Notes under the pieces: model-generated | Database searches by the model: none | Seen by the model: only the letters and a program-made list of their open reading frames with translations | Told to the model about the DNA's origin: nothing | Shown here: positions 17,150-25,334 of the stretch, piece after piece | Layout of the letters: every line of letters starts with the position of its first letter | Numbering within the stretch: the stretch's first letter is position 1 | From: Clostridia bacterium | Lineage (GTDB): Bacteria > Bacillota > Clostridia > Christensenellales > UBA1242 | Length of the DNA stretch: 64,000 nt | Assembly: GCA_900767715.1 (NCBI GenBank) | Contig: CAAGAD010000009.1 | Coordinates: 1-64,000 of the forward strand | Reading direction: 5' to 3' | Position numbers and translations under genes: made by a program

Positions 17150-17773
17150 ATGGCAAAGTTAAACGTTTATAATATGAAGCACGAACAAGTTGGCGAAGTT
17201 GAAGTTAGAGACGAAATCTTCGGCGCAGAATATAACGAACCACTCATTCACCAAGTTATCGTTGCAATTCAAAATAACGGCCGTCAAGGTACAAAGAGCA
17301 CTCTCACTCGTAGTGAAGTTAGAGGACACGCTAAGAAGCCTTGGAGACAAAAAGGTACTGGCCGTGCCCGTCAAGGTAGCACGAAAGGTCCACAATGGGT
17401 CGGCGGTGGCGTAGTGTTCGCTCCAAAGCCAAGAGATTTCAGCCAAAAGGTCAACAAGAAAATGCGCGACTTGGCTCTTATCAGTGCTTTGAGTGAAAAA
17501 CTTAAACAAAACGAAATCGTTGTTGTTGATAAACTTGACATCAACGCACCAAAAACCAAAACTGTTGTTGATATGTTGAATGCGTTTGGCATCAAGAACA
17601 GCACTGTAATCGTTACAGCAGAAAACAATGACATTGTATTGAAATCTGTTAACAACCTTGAAAATATTGATTTGACCACATCAAGCCAACTCAACGTTTA
17701 CGATGTTGTTGCTAATGGCAATGTATTGTTCACAAAAGACGCACTAATCAAATTAGAGGAGGCTTATAACTAA
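17150..17773 (+). CDS. rplD: 50S ribosomal protein L4
   Basis: This 207-residue L4 lines the exit tunnel and in many bacteria represses the S10 operon. The conserved basic loop is seen (RSEVRGHAKKPWRQKGTGRAR, cut to its key residues R-G-H-KKPWRQKGTGRAR). Start ATG 17150 follows AGGAGG. It overlaps rplW by one base (TAATG). Confidence 0.98.
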   Translation: MAKLNVYNMKHEQVGEVEVRDEIFGAEYNEPLIHQVIVAIQNNGRQGTKSTLTRSEVRGHAKKPWRQKGTGRARQGSTKGPQWVGGGVVFAPKPRDFSQKVNKKMRDLALISALSEKLKQNEIVVVDKLDINAPKTKTVVDMLNAFGIKNSTVIVTAENNDIVLKSVNNLENIDLTTSSQLNVYDVVANGNVLFTKDALIKLEEAYN

Positions 17774-18075
17774 TGACTGCTCACGATATCATTATTAAGC
17801 CTATACTTACTGAAAAGGCTTATGCAGGCATTCAAAACAAAGTTTACACTTTCCAAGTAAACAAAGATGCCAACAAAATTCAAATTGCCCAAGCAGTTGA
17901 AGAAATCTTCGGCGTTAAAGTTGCCAGAGTAAACACTTTGATTGTTAAAGGCGAAAAGACTTCAAGGAATACACGCGCTGGCAGAGTTTATGGTCAAACT
18001 AGCGACTACAAAAAGGCTATCGTTTACCTAACCAAAGACAGCAAAACTATTCAATTCTTTGATAGTTTGTCATAG
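17773..18075 (+). CDS. rplW: 50S ribosomal protein L23
   Basis: A 100-residue L23 at the tunnel exit, the docking site for trigger factor and SRP. The family start IIIKPILTEKAYAG and the basic loop are clear. It is translationally coupled to rplD. Confidence 0.97.
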   Translation: MTAHDIIIKPILTEKAYAGIQNKVYTFQVNKDANKIQIAQAVEEIFGVKVARVNTLIVKGEKTSRNTRAGRVYGQTSDYKKAIVYLTKDSKTIQFFDSLS

Positions 18076-18086
18076 GGAGATGTGCT

Positions 18087-18917
18087 ATGAGTATTAGAAA
18101 AATTAAACCTACAAATAATGCACAAAGAGGACAAAGTGTTGCATCATTTGCAGAATTGACAAAGGGCGCGAAAGCACCAAAAGCATTGATTGTTAGCAAG
18201 AAGAATTCTGGCGGTCGTAACGCGCAAGGTAAAATCACAGTTCGTCATATCGGTGGCGGAAACAAAAAGAAAATTCGTATCATCGATTTCAAACGTAACA
18301 AAGACGGCATTCCAGCAGTCGTAGATAGTATCCAATACGATCCAAATCGTACTGCATACATCGCACTTTTGAACTACGCTGACGGTAGTCAAGCATTTAT
18401 CTTGGCTCCTAACGATTTGAAAGTGGGCGACAAGGTTATGTCAGGTGAAAAAGCGGAAATCCGCACAGGCAATAATATGCCTATGAACTTGATGCCAGTT
18501 GGTAGCATTGTTCACAATATTGAATTGAACCCAGGCAAAGGTGGTCAGTTGGCACGTTCTGCTGGTATGAGCGCACAAATTATGGCTCGTGAAGACAAGT
18601 ACGTTACACTTAGACTTCCTTCTGGCGAAATGAGAAAAGTTTTGGGCGTTTGCCGTGCAACTCTTGGTGTTGTTGGCAATAGCGAGAACGAGATTGTATC
18701 AGTCGGCAAAGCCGGCAAAACCCGTCATATGGGCGTTAGACCTACCGTTCGTGGTAGTGTAATGAACCCTAACGACCACCCACACGGTGGTGGTGAAGGT
18801 AAGTCACCTATCGGTCACGCTGGTCCACGTACTCCTTGGGGTAAACCTGCTTTGGGATACAAGACTAGAAATAGTAAAAAGGCTTCTAGCAAGTTGATTG
18901 TTAAGAGAGCGAAATAG
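18087..18917 (+). CDS. rplB: 50S ribosomal protein L2
   Basis: A 276-residue L2, a conserved 23S-binding protein needed for subunit joining and peptidyl transfer. Conserved blocks include RNAQGKITVRHIGGG, PGKGGQLARSAG and the C-terminal MNPNDHPHGGGEGK with the key His. Full length. Confidence 0.98.
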   Translation: MSIRKIKPTNNAQRGQSVASFAELTKGAKAPKALIVSKKNSGGRNAQGKITVRHIGGGNKKKIRIIDFKRNKDGIPAVVDSIQYDPNRTAYIALLNYADGSQAFILAPNDLKVGDKVMSGEKAEIRTGNNMPMNLMPVGSIVHNIELNPGKGGQLARSAGMSAQIMAREDKYVTLRLPSGEMRKVLGVCRATLGVVGNSENEIVSVGKAGKTRHMGVRPTVRGSVMNPNDHPHGGGEGKSPIGHAGPRTPWGKPALGYKTRNSKKASSKLIVKRAK

Positions 18918-18928
18918 GAGAGATAATA

Positions 18929-19210
18929 ATGAGTAGAAGTTTAAAGAAAAAGCCTTACGTTGAACCTAGACTTATGAAAAGAGTTCAGGCTTTGAACGAA
19001 AGCAACGAAAAGAAGGCCATCAAAACTTGGTCACGTAGTTCAGTTATCTATCCTGAATTCGTGGGTCATACAATCGCTGTTCACAATGGTAAGAAGCACA
19101 TTCCAGTTTACTGCACAGTTGATATGGTTGGTCACAAATTGGGCGAATTCGCTCCAACTCGTACATACAAAGGTCACCACGGCAACAATAAAGTGCCTGC
19201 TGGTAAGTAG
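18929..19210 (+). CDS. rpsS: 30S ribosomal protein S19
   Basis: A 93-residue S19 of the small-subunit head. Conserved blocks are SRSLKKKPYV, TWSRSSVIYPEFVGH and LGEFAPTRTYKGH. It starts 11 bases after rplB behind GGAGA. Confidence 0.98.
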   Translation: MSRSLKKKPYVEPRLMKRVQALNESNEKKAIKTWSRSSVIYPEFVGHTIAVHNGKKHIPVYCTVDMVGHKLGEFAPTRTYKGHHGNNKVPAGK

Positions 19211-19224
19211 TCGTGAGGTAAATT

Positions 19225-19611
19225 ATGGCAAAGAGAATTAGAGAAAAAACAGCAAAAATTAACGAAAACAGAGAAAAGCGTCCACACGCTTGCGCTAAAT
19301 ACGTTCGCATTGCTCCTAGCAAGGCTATGGTTATTGCAGACATCGTTCGTGGAAAGTCTTATGATGAAGCAGTTGGCATTTTGAATGCATTGCCTAATCG
19401 TTCTGCTGGTTTGATACTTAAAGTTGTCGAATCTGCTGGTGCAAATGCTGAAAACAATATGGGTCTTAACAGAGCCGATTTGCGCATTGCAGAAATCACT
19501 ATTGACCAAGGTCCAACTCTTAAAAGAGCATACGCTGCTGGTAAGGGTAGTTCAATGTCAATTTTGAAGCGTACTAGCCACATCAACGTTGTGCTAGACA
19601 GCGCGAAATAG
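19225..19611 (+). CDS. rplV: 50S ribosomal protein L22
   Basis: A 128-residue L22, which reaches into the exit tunnel. The core VRIAPSKAMVIADIVRGK and the tunnel loop KRAYAAGKGS are present. The N-terminus is about 15 residues longer than in short L22s and rich in Lys and Arg. Confidence 0.97.
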   Translation: MAKRIREKTAKINENREKRPHACAKYVRIAPSKAMVIADIVRGKSYDEAVGILNALPNRSAGLILKVVESAGANAENNMGLNRADLRIAEITIDQGPTLKRAYAAGKGSSMSILKRTSHINVVLDSAK

Positions 19612-19621
19612 GAGGGTCATA

Positions 19622-20296
19622 ATGGGACAAAAAGTTAGTCCAGTAGGACTTAGAATTGGTATCAACAAAGGTTGGAGCAGTAGTTGGGTTGCCAACAAGG
19701 AAAATATTGCTAAGAACATTTTGGAAGACAACAAAATCCGTAAGTTCTTGAAGAAGAAATATTATGCTTGTGGCATCAGCCGTATTGATATTGCTCGTAG
19801 CGGTGAAACTTTGACAATCGACATCTACACTGGTCGTCCAGGCGTATTGATTGGTCAAAAAGGTGCTGGCATTGAAGCAATGCGTAAAGAATTGGATTCA
19901 ATGACTAACGCTAAAAATGTTAATATCAACATTAAAGAAATCAAAAATCTTGACCTTGATGCGAAATTAGTCGCAGAAGGCATTGCATTGCAACTTGAAA
20001 AGCGTGCTCAATTCCGTAGAGTTATGAAGCAAGCCGTTCAACGCACTATGCGTGCTGGCGCACAAGGTATCAAAATTATCGTTAGCGGTCGTCTTGACGG
20101 CGCTGACATTGCACGTAGCGAAAAGTGCATCGAAGGTAACCTTCCATTGCACACATTGCGTGCCGACATAGACTACGCTTTGGCAGAAGCACACACTATA
20201 TTTGGTGTTGTTGGTGTCAAGGTTTGGATCTACAAGGGCGACATTTATGGTAAGGCTCCTGTCGAAAAAGACACAGAAGTTAAAGGAGGCAAGTAA
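19622..20296 (+). CDS. rpsC: 30S ribosomal protein S3
   Basis: A 224-residue S3 at the mRNA entry site. The conserved MGQKVSPVGLRIGI start, the KH-domain GRPGVLIGQKGAGIE and the C-terminal WIYKGDIYG are visible. RBS is GGAGGG. Confidence 0.98.
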   Translation: MGQKVSPVGLRIGINKGWSSSWVANKENIAKNILEDNKIRKFLKKKYYACGISRIDIARSGETLTIDIYTGRPGVLIGQKGAGIEAMRKELDSMTNAKNVNINIKEIKNLDLDAKLVAEGIALQLEKRAQFRRVMKQAVQRTMRAGAQGIKIIVSGRLDGADIARSEKCIEGNLPLHTLRADIDYALAEAHTIFGVVGVKVWIYKGDIYGKAPVEKDTEVKGGK

Positions 20297-20298
20297 TT

Positions 20299-20730
20299 AT
20301 GTTAATGCCTAAGAGAGTTAAGAGAAGAAAAGTTCAACGTGGCAGAATGACTGGTCGTGCTACTCGTGGCAACAAACTTGCCTATGGTGATTATGGTCTT
20401 CAAGCAACTGAACCTTGCTGGATGACCGGCAATCAAATCGAGGCTGCTCGTATCGCTATCAACAGATATATGAGACGTGGTGGTAAGGTTTGGATTAACG
20501 TATTCCCAGACAAGCCAGTTTCAAAGAAAGCACTTGGCACTCGTATGGGTAGCGGTAAAGGTGCTCCAGAATACTGGGTTGCAGTTGTTAAACGCGACAG
20601 AGTAATCTTCGAAATTAAGGCTCCAAGTGAAGAAGTCGCTATGGAAGCATTAAGACTAGCTAGTCATAAATTGCCTTGTAAAACTCGCATAATCAAGAAA
20701 GAAAATACAGTTGAGGGCGGTGAACAATAA
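20299..20730 (+). CDS. rplP: 50S ribosomal protein L16
   Basis: A 143-residue L16 next to the A-site tRNA. Conserved core: MLMPKRVKRRK, GRATRGN, RMGSGKGAPEYWV. AGGAGG spacing (9 bases) supports ATG 20299 over the second ATG at 20305. It overlaps rpmC by one base. Confidence 0.98.
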   Translation: MLMPKRVKRRKVQRGRMTGRATRGNKLAYGDYGLQATEPCWMTGNQIEAARIAINRYMRRGGKVWINVFPDKPVSKKALGTRMGSGKGAPEYWVAVVKRDRVIFEIKAPSEEVAMEALRLASHKLPCKTRIIKKENTVEGGEQ

Positions 20731-20930
20731 TGAAAATAAGTGAAATTAAAGAAATGACCGATGCTGAATTGGAAACAAAGTTGAAGGAACTCAAATCAGA
20801 GTTGCTTAATCTACGTTTCGCACACGCTACTGGTCAATTAACAAACCCAAAACAAATGAACGTTGCTAAAAAAGACATTGCTCGTATTAAGACAATTCAA
20901 ACAGCACGTCGTAATGGTAATAAGGTATAA
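20730..20930 (+). CDS. rpmC: 50S ribosomal protein L29
   Basis: A 66-residue two-helix L29 near the tunnel exit. The LRFAHATGQLTNP motif and the ARIKTIQ helix end are typical. The start overlaps the rplP stop (TAATG). Confidence 0.97.
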   Translation: MKISEIKEMTDAELETKLKELKSELLNLRFAHATGQLTNPKQMNVAKKDIARIKTIQTARRNGNKV

Positions 20931-20941
20931 AAGGAGTATAT

Positions 20942-21208
20942 ATGGAAAAGCAAGAAATCAAGAAAACTTCAAAAGTATTGCGTGGCATCGTTGTAAGTGA
21001 CAAAATGGACAAGACCATTGTTGTTGCCATCACTGAAAAGAAACGTCACCCTATATACGGCAAGTTTATAACCTCAACTAAAAAATACAAGGCTCACGAT
21101 GAGAAAAATGATGCTCACGTAGGTGACACAGTCGACATCATTGAAAACAGACACATAAGCAAAGACAAATATTTTAGACTACTTTCAGTAGTTGAAAGAG
21201 CAAAATAG
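20942..21208 (+). CDS. rpsQ: 30S ribosomal protein S17
   Basis: An 88-residue S17, an OB-fold 16S-binding protein. Conserved RGIVVSDKMDKTIVV, HPIYGK and ENRHISKDKYFRL are present. Confidence 0.97.
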   Translation: MEKQEIKKTSKVLRGIVVSDKMDKTIVVAITEKKRHPIYGKFITSTKKYKAHDEKNDAHVGDTVDIIENRHISKDKYFRLLSVVERAK

Positions 21209-21216
21209 GAGCAGTT

Positions 21217-21585
21217 ATGGTACAAAGACAAACAATATTGAAATGTGCCGACAACACTGGCGCCAAGACTATGATGTGCATTCAAGTTAAGGGCGGTTCA
21301 GTTCGTCGTAGCGGTAGCATTGGTGATGTGATTGTCGCATCAGTTAAGAAGGCTGACCCAGACGGCTCAGTTAAGAAAGGTGATGTTGTCAAGGCTGTTA
21401 TCGTTCGCACAAAGAAAGAAATTCGTCGTGCTGACGGTACTTACATTCGTTTTGATGACAACGCAGCAGTTATCATTGGTAATGATAAATCTCCAAAAGG
21501 TACTCGTATATTTGGACCTGTTGCCAGAGAATTGCGCGACAAGGGTTATATGCAAATTATTTCCCGTGCACCAGAAGTTTTGTAG
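21217..21585 (+). CDS. rplN: 50S ribosomal protein L14
   Basis: A 122-residue L14 at the subunit interface. Landmarks are MVQRQTILKCADNTGAK, DDNAAVII and GTRIFGPVARELR. Length is exactly typical. Confidence 0.98.
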   Translation: MVQRQTILKCADNTGAKTMMCIQVKGGSVRRSGSIGDVIVASVKKADPDGSVKKGDVVKAVIVRTKKEIRRADGTYIRFDDNAAVIIGNDKSPKGTRIFGPVARELRDKGYMQIISRAPEVL

Positions 21586-21595
21586 GAGGTAGAAT

Positions 21596-21994
21596 ATGAA
21601 TTCAGTTAAGAAAAATGACAAAGTTTTGGTCCTTGCTGGTAAAGACAAAGGCAAAACTGGTAATGTATTGAGCGTTTCTACCGCTGACAACAAAGTGGTC
21701 GTAGCAGGCGTTAATATCGTTACTAAACACAGAAAACCTCGTTCACAAGAGGACAAAGGTGGAATCGTTAAGATGGAAGCCGGCATTGATGTATCTAACG
21801 TTCAAGTTATCTGCCCAGTATGCGGAAAGGCTACAAGAGTTAGTCACGCAGTGGTTGACGGCAAACACGTTAGAACTTGCAAGAAATGCAATGCAAGCCT
21901 AGAACTCGCTAAGAGCGAAGCAAAAAAGGCAAAGAAAGAAACAAAAACAAGAGCAAAAAAGACTGCAACTAAAAAAGCAGCAGATAAGGAGTAA
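21596..21994 (+). CDS. rplX: 50S ribosomal protein L24 with zinc ribbon and basic tail
   Basis: L24 starts large-subunit assembly. The KOW motif (VLVLAGKDKGKTGNVL) and a CPVCGK...CKKC pair that could bind zinc are visible. At 132 residues it exceeds the common ~103-105 because of a Lys/Ala-rich C-terminal tail of about 30 residues, likely disordered and RNA-binding. Confidence 0.97.
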   Translation: MNSVKKNDKVLVLAGKDKGKTGNVLSVSTADNKVVVAGVNIVTKHRKPRSQEDKGGIVKMEAGIDVSNVQVICPVCGKATRVSHAVVDGKHVRTCKKCNASLELAKSEAKKAKKETKTRAKKTATKKAADKE

Positions 21995-21998
21995 TTAG

Positions 21999-22547
21999 AT
22001 GGCAAATGTTAGCAGATTGCACGAAATGTATAACAAAGAAATCGTGCCAGAACTTGAAAAAGAATTGAAAATCTCTAATGCTATGCAAGTTCCAAAACTT
22101 GAAAAAATTATCCTTTCATTGCGTTTAGGTGCAGAAAAGGACAATAGCAAGAGTTTCAACCTAGCAGTTGACGAATTGCAAGCAATCGCTGGTCAAAAAC
22201 CAGTTGTCACAACTGCTAAAAAATCAATCGCAAACTTCAAACTTCGTGAAAATCAAAAAATCGGCGCAAAGGTTACCCTTCGTGGCGAAAAAATGTACGA
22301 ATTTATGGACAGATTGATTTCTATTGCTTTGCCAAGAGTGAGAGACTTTAATGGTTTGTCAACCAAGTCATTTGACGGCAGAGGCAACTACTCATTCGGC
22401 ATCAAAGAACAAATCATTTTCCCAGAAGTTGTTTATGACAAAATCGAGAAAATCCGTGGCTTTGATGTAATCTTTGTAACAAGTGCGAAGACAAACGAAG
22501 AAGCAAAAATTCTTCTTCAGAAACTTGGTCTTCCATTTGCTAAATAG
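21999..22547 (+). CDS. rplE: 50S ribosomal protein L5
   Basis: A 182-residue L5, which binds 5S rRNA and P-site tRNA. Conserved blocks are QVPKLEKIILS, GQKPVVTTAKKSIANFKLR and LPRVRDFNGL, plus GRGNYSFGIKEQIIFPE. Confidence 0.98.
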   Translation: MANVSRLHEMYNKEIVPELEKELKISNAMQVPKLEKIILSLRLGAEKDNSKSFNLAVDELQAIAGQKPVVTTAKKSIANFKLRENQKIGAKVTLRGEKMYEFMDRLISIALPRVRDFNGLSTKSFDGRGNYSFGIKEQIIFPEVVYDKIEKIRGFDVIFVTSAKTNEEAKILLQKLGLPFAK

Positions 22548-22555
22548 GGGGAATT

Positions 22556-22741
22556 ATGGCAAGAAAAGCAATGATAGAAAAACAACAAAAGAAGCAAAAA
22601 TTTGCTACTCGTGAATACACTCGTTGCAGTATTTGTGGTCGTCCACACGCTGTATTGAAAAAATATGGCATTTGCAGAATTTGTTTTAGAGAATTAGCCT
22701 ACAAGGGCGAACTTCCAGGCGTTAAAAAGGCCAGTTGGTAA
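22556..22741 (+). CDS. rpsZ: 30S ribosomal protein S14, zinc type
   Basis: A 61-residue S14 of the short zinc form, with CSICGRPH and CRICFRE supplying four Cys. This form is standard in Firmicutes. Start ATG 22556 follows GGGGGA. Confidence 0.97.
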   Translation: MARKAMIEKQQKKQKFATREYTRCSICGRPHAVLKKYGICRICFRELAYKGELPGVKKASW

Positions 22742-22753
22742 AAGGAGCGAAAT

Positions 22754-23152
22754 ATGAATATTACTGATCCAATCGCAGATATGTTGACTCGTATCCGCAA
22801 TGCCAATGTTGGCAAACACGAAACTGTACTAGTTCCAGTTTCTAAAATCAAATTGGCTATCGCAGATATTTTGGTTAACGAAGGTTTCATTGAAAAATAT
22901 GAAATTGTTGAACAAGACAAAATCAAAATGATGAACATCAGTTTGAAATATGGTCCTAACGGCGAAAAAGTTATTCGTGGTTTGCGTCGTGTTTCAAAGC
23001 CAGGTTTGCGTAACTATGCTAATGCTGACGAAATTCCTTCTGTTATGAATGGTTTGGGCATTGCAATCGTTAGTACAAACAAGGGTGTCATCACTGACAA
23101 ACAAGCAAGAAAAGAAAACGTTGGCGGTGAAGTGCTAGCGTACATTTGGTAA
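22754..23152 (+). CDS. rpsH: 30S ribosomal protein S8
   Basis: A 132-residue S8, a central 16S-domain binder and the usual repressor of the spc operon. Landmarks: DPIADMLTRIRNAN at the start and GIAIVSTNKGV followed by GGEVLAYIW at the end. Confidence 0.98.
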   Translation: MNITDPIADMLTRIRNANVGKHETVLVPVSKIKLAIADILVNEGFIEKYEIVEQDKIKMMNISLKYGPNGEKVIRGLRRVSKPGLRNYANADEIPSVMNGLGIAIVSTNKGVITDKQARKENVGGEVLAYIW

Positions 23153-23162
23153 GGGGGCAGTT

Positions 23163-23708
23163 ATGTCTAGAATAGGAAGATTGCCTGTGGAAATTCCAGC
23201 TGGTATCACTGTTAAAGTCGATGAACACAACAATGTTGTAGTTTCAAACGGCAAAGCAACAATTACTCAGCCTGTGAATAAGTGCATTACAGTTGAAGTT
23301 AAGGATGACAAAGTTGTATGCACCCGCAGCAGCGACGAAAATAAGGTTAAGGCTATGCACGGTCTTTACCGTACACTCATTCGCAACGCAGTTGAAGGTT
23401 TGACAAAGGGCTTTAAGAAGACCTTGGTTATCAACGGCGTAGGTGCGAAAGTGCAAAAAGTAGGCAACAAAGTTGTTATGAACATCAACTTCTCACACCC
23501 AGTTGAAGTGACAGAAGTTGAGGGCGTAACTTTGAATTGCCCAAGTGCTACTGAAATCGAAGTTTCAGGTTACTCAAAAGAAGCGGTAGGTGCTATGGCT
23601 GCGAAGATTCGCGCTATTAAGCCAGTCGAACCTTACCACGGTTATGGTATTAGATACTCTGACGAAGTCGTTATCTTGAAACAAGGTAAGAAGACGGGCA
23701 AGAAATAA
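23163..23708 (+). CDS. rplF: 50S ribosomal protein L6
   Basis: A 181-residue L6 near the sarcin-ricin loop. SRIGRLPVEIPAGI and the C-terminal KPVEPYHGYGIRY are conserved. Confidence 0.98.
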   Translation: MSRIGRLPVEIPAGITVKVDEHNNVVVSNGKATITQPVNKCITVEVKDDKVVCTRSSDENKVKAMHGLYRTLIRNAVEGLTKGFKKTLVINGVGAKVQKVGNKVVMNINFSHPVEVTEVEGVTLNCPSATEIEVSGYSKEAVGAMAAKIRAIKPVEPYHGYGIRYSDEVVILKQGKKTGKK

Positions 23709-23719
23709 GGAGACAAGTT

Positions 23720-24088
23720 ATGTTTAGTAAAGTTGATAAGAATGCAAACAGAGTACGTCGTCACGTTAGACTACGTAGAAACTTGGCTGGCACAACTGCT
23801 CGCCCAAGACTTGCTGTTTACAGAAGTACAAAGAGTATTTATGCTCAAATCATTGATGATAGCAAGGGTGTTACTCTTGTTGCATCAAACACATTGCAAC
23901 CAGAGATTGCTAAGGCTTGTGAAAATTTGACAAAGGTTGAGGCTGCTCGCCTTGTTGGTCAAGACATCGCTAAGAAAGCAATCGCAAAAGGTATCACCGA
24001 AGTCGTATTCGACCGTGGTGGTTACTTGTACATTGGTCGAGTTCAAAGTTTGGCAGACGGCGCTCGTGAAGCCGGACTTAAATTTTAG
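23720..24088 (+). CDS. rplR: 50S ribosomal protein L18
   Basis: A 122-residue L18 that binds 5S rRNA with L5. Landmarks are RRHVRLRRNLAGT, RPRLAVYRSTKSIYAQIID and the final ADGAREAGLKF. Confidence 0.98.
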   Translation: MFSKVDKNANRVRRHVRLRRNLAGTTARPRLAVYRSTKSIYAQIIDDSKGVTLVASNTLQPEIAKACENLTKVEAARLVGQDIAKKAIAKGITEVVFDRGGYLYIGRVQSLADGAREAGLKF

Positions 24089-24097
24089 GGGGACAAT

Positions 24098-24667
24098 ATG
24101 GAAGAAAACGTTGTTGTTGAAAACAAAAAGCCAGATTTCAAAAAGAAAGACGGCAATAGAAAACCTAGATTTGAACGCAAACCAAGAGAAAATCAAGATG
24201 AGTTCACTCAAAAGAACCTTGGTATCCGTCGCGTAACAGCCGTTACTGCTGGTGGACGCACAATGCGTTTCAGTGCCACAGTTGTTGTTGGCGATAAGAA
24301 GGGTAGAGTTGGTCTTGGCATCGCAAAGGCTGCCGAAGTGCCAGTTGCAATCGAAAAGGCTGCAAAACTCGCTCGTAAAAATGTAATTACAGTTCCAGTT
24401 GTTAATGGTACAATTCCTCACGAAGTTAAGGGTAAATTCTCTACTACAACAGTATTGATGATTCCTACAAAAGAGGGTAATGGTATCATCGCTGGTGGTT
24501 CTGCTCGTGCTATTATGGAACTTGCAGGCTACAAGAATGTTACTACAAAAATTCACGGTAGCACAAACAAAATCAACGCTGCTCGCGCAACATTGAATGG
24601 TTTGAAAGAATTGCGTACTCGTGAAGAAGTTGCTGCTCTTCGTGGCAAGAAAGTTGAAGAAATTTAA
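24098..24667 (+). CDS. rpsE: 30S ribosomal protein S5
   Basis: A 189-residue S5 involved in decoding accuracy and mRNA unwinding. The core RRVTAVTAGGRTMRFSA and GIIAGGSARAIMELAG is present. The N-terminus has an extra basic stretch of ~40 residues before the core, which is variable in Firmicutes. Confidence 0.98.
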   Translation: MEENVVVENKKPDFKKKDGNRKPRFERKPRENQDEFTQKNLGIRRVTAVTAGGRTMRFSATVVVGDKKGRVGLGIAKAAEVPVAIEKAAKLARKNVITVPVVNGTIPHEVKGKFSTTTVLMIPTKEGNGIIAGGSARAIMELAGYKNVTTKIHGSTNKINAARATLNGLKELRTREEVAALRGKKVEEI

Positions 24668-24678
24668 GGGGAGAAAAT

Positions 24679-24873
24679 ATGGAAAAGAAAACTGGTAAAG
24701 TCCTCAAAGTAACATACGCAAAAAGCGTTATCGGTTACAGCAAGGAACAAGCAAAAATTATTGAAGCCCTTGGATTTAGCAAACTTGGTCAGACTAGAAC
24801 TTTGCCTGACAATGCTTGCATCAGAGGTAGCATAAACAAAGTTAGACACCTTTTGCGTGTTGAAGAAGAGTAA
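24679..24873 (+). CDS. rpmD: 50S ribosomal protein L30
   Basis: A 64-residue L30, within the usual 58-64 range. The core KVTYAKSVIGYSKEQAKIIEA, shortened here to VIGYSKEQ, and the LGLxKLGQTR-like LGFSKLGQTR segment are present. It sits between rpsE and rplO as usual. Confidence 0.96.
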   Translation: MEKKTGKVLKVTYAKSVIGYSKEQAKIIEALGFSKLGQTRTLPDNACIRGSINKVRHLLRVEEE

Positions 24874-24887
24874 TAAGGAGATAATAT

Positions 24888-25334
24888 ATGTATATTCATA
24901 CTATTAAACCAGCCGAAGGCTCAAAGACCGATGCACGCAGACTAGGTCGTGGTATTGGTAGCGGTCTTGGTAAAACTGCTGGTAAGGGTCACAAAGGTCA
25001 AAACGCTCGTAGTGGCGGTGGTGTTCGTCCTGGTTTCGAAGGCGGACAAATTCCTTTGTATCGTAGAATTCCAAAGAGAGGATTCAACAATGCTCTTAAC
25101 GCTAAGGTTTATACTGAGGTTAGCCTTGAAAAATTGAACAAATTTGAAGCAAACACAGTTGTAGACCCAGTTTTGTTGCTCGAATCTGGAATCATCTCAA
25201 AAGTTGAAAAAGACGGCGTTAAAATCCTTGGCAACGGCGACATCAAAGTTGCTTTGACAGTGGTTGCAAGCGCTTTCACAAAATCTGCAAAAGAAAAAAT
25301 TGAAGCAGTTGGTGGCAAGGTTGAGGTGAAATAA
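24888..25334 (+). CDS. rplO: 50S ribosomal protein L15
   Basis: A 148-residue L15, a late assembly protein. The Gly-rich RRLGRGIGSGLGKTAGKGHK motif (key part GRGIGSGLGKTAGKG) and FEGGQIPLYRRIPKRGF are diagnostic. Its stop overlaps the secY start by one base. Confidence 0.97.
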   Translation: MYIHTIKPAEGSKTDARRLGRGIGSGLGKTAGKGHKGQNARSGGGVRPGFEGGQIPLYRRIPKRGFNNALNAKVYTEVSLEKLNKFEANTVVDPVLLLESGIISKVEKDGVKILGNGDIKVALTVVASAFTKSAKEKIEAVGGKVEVK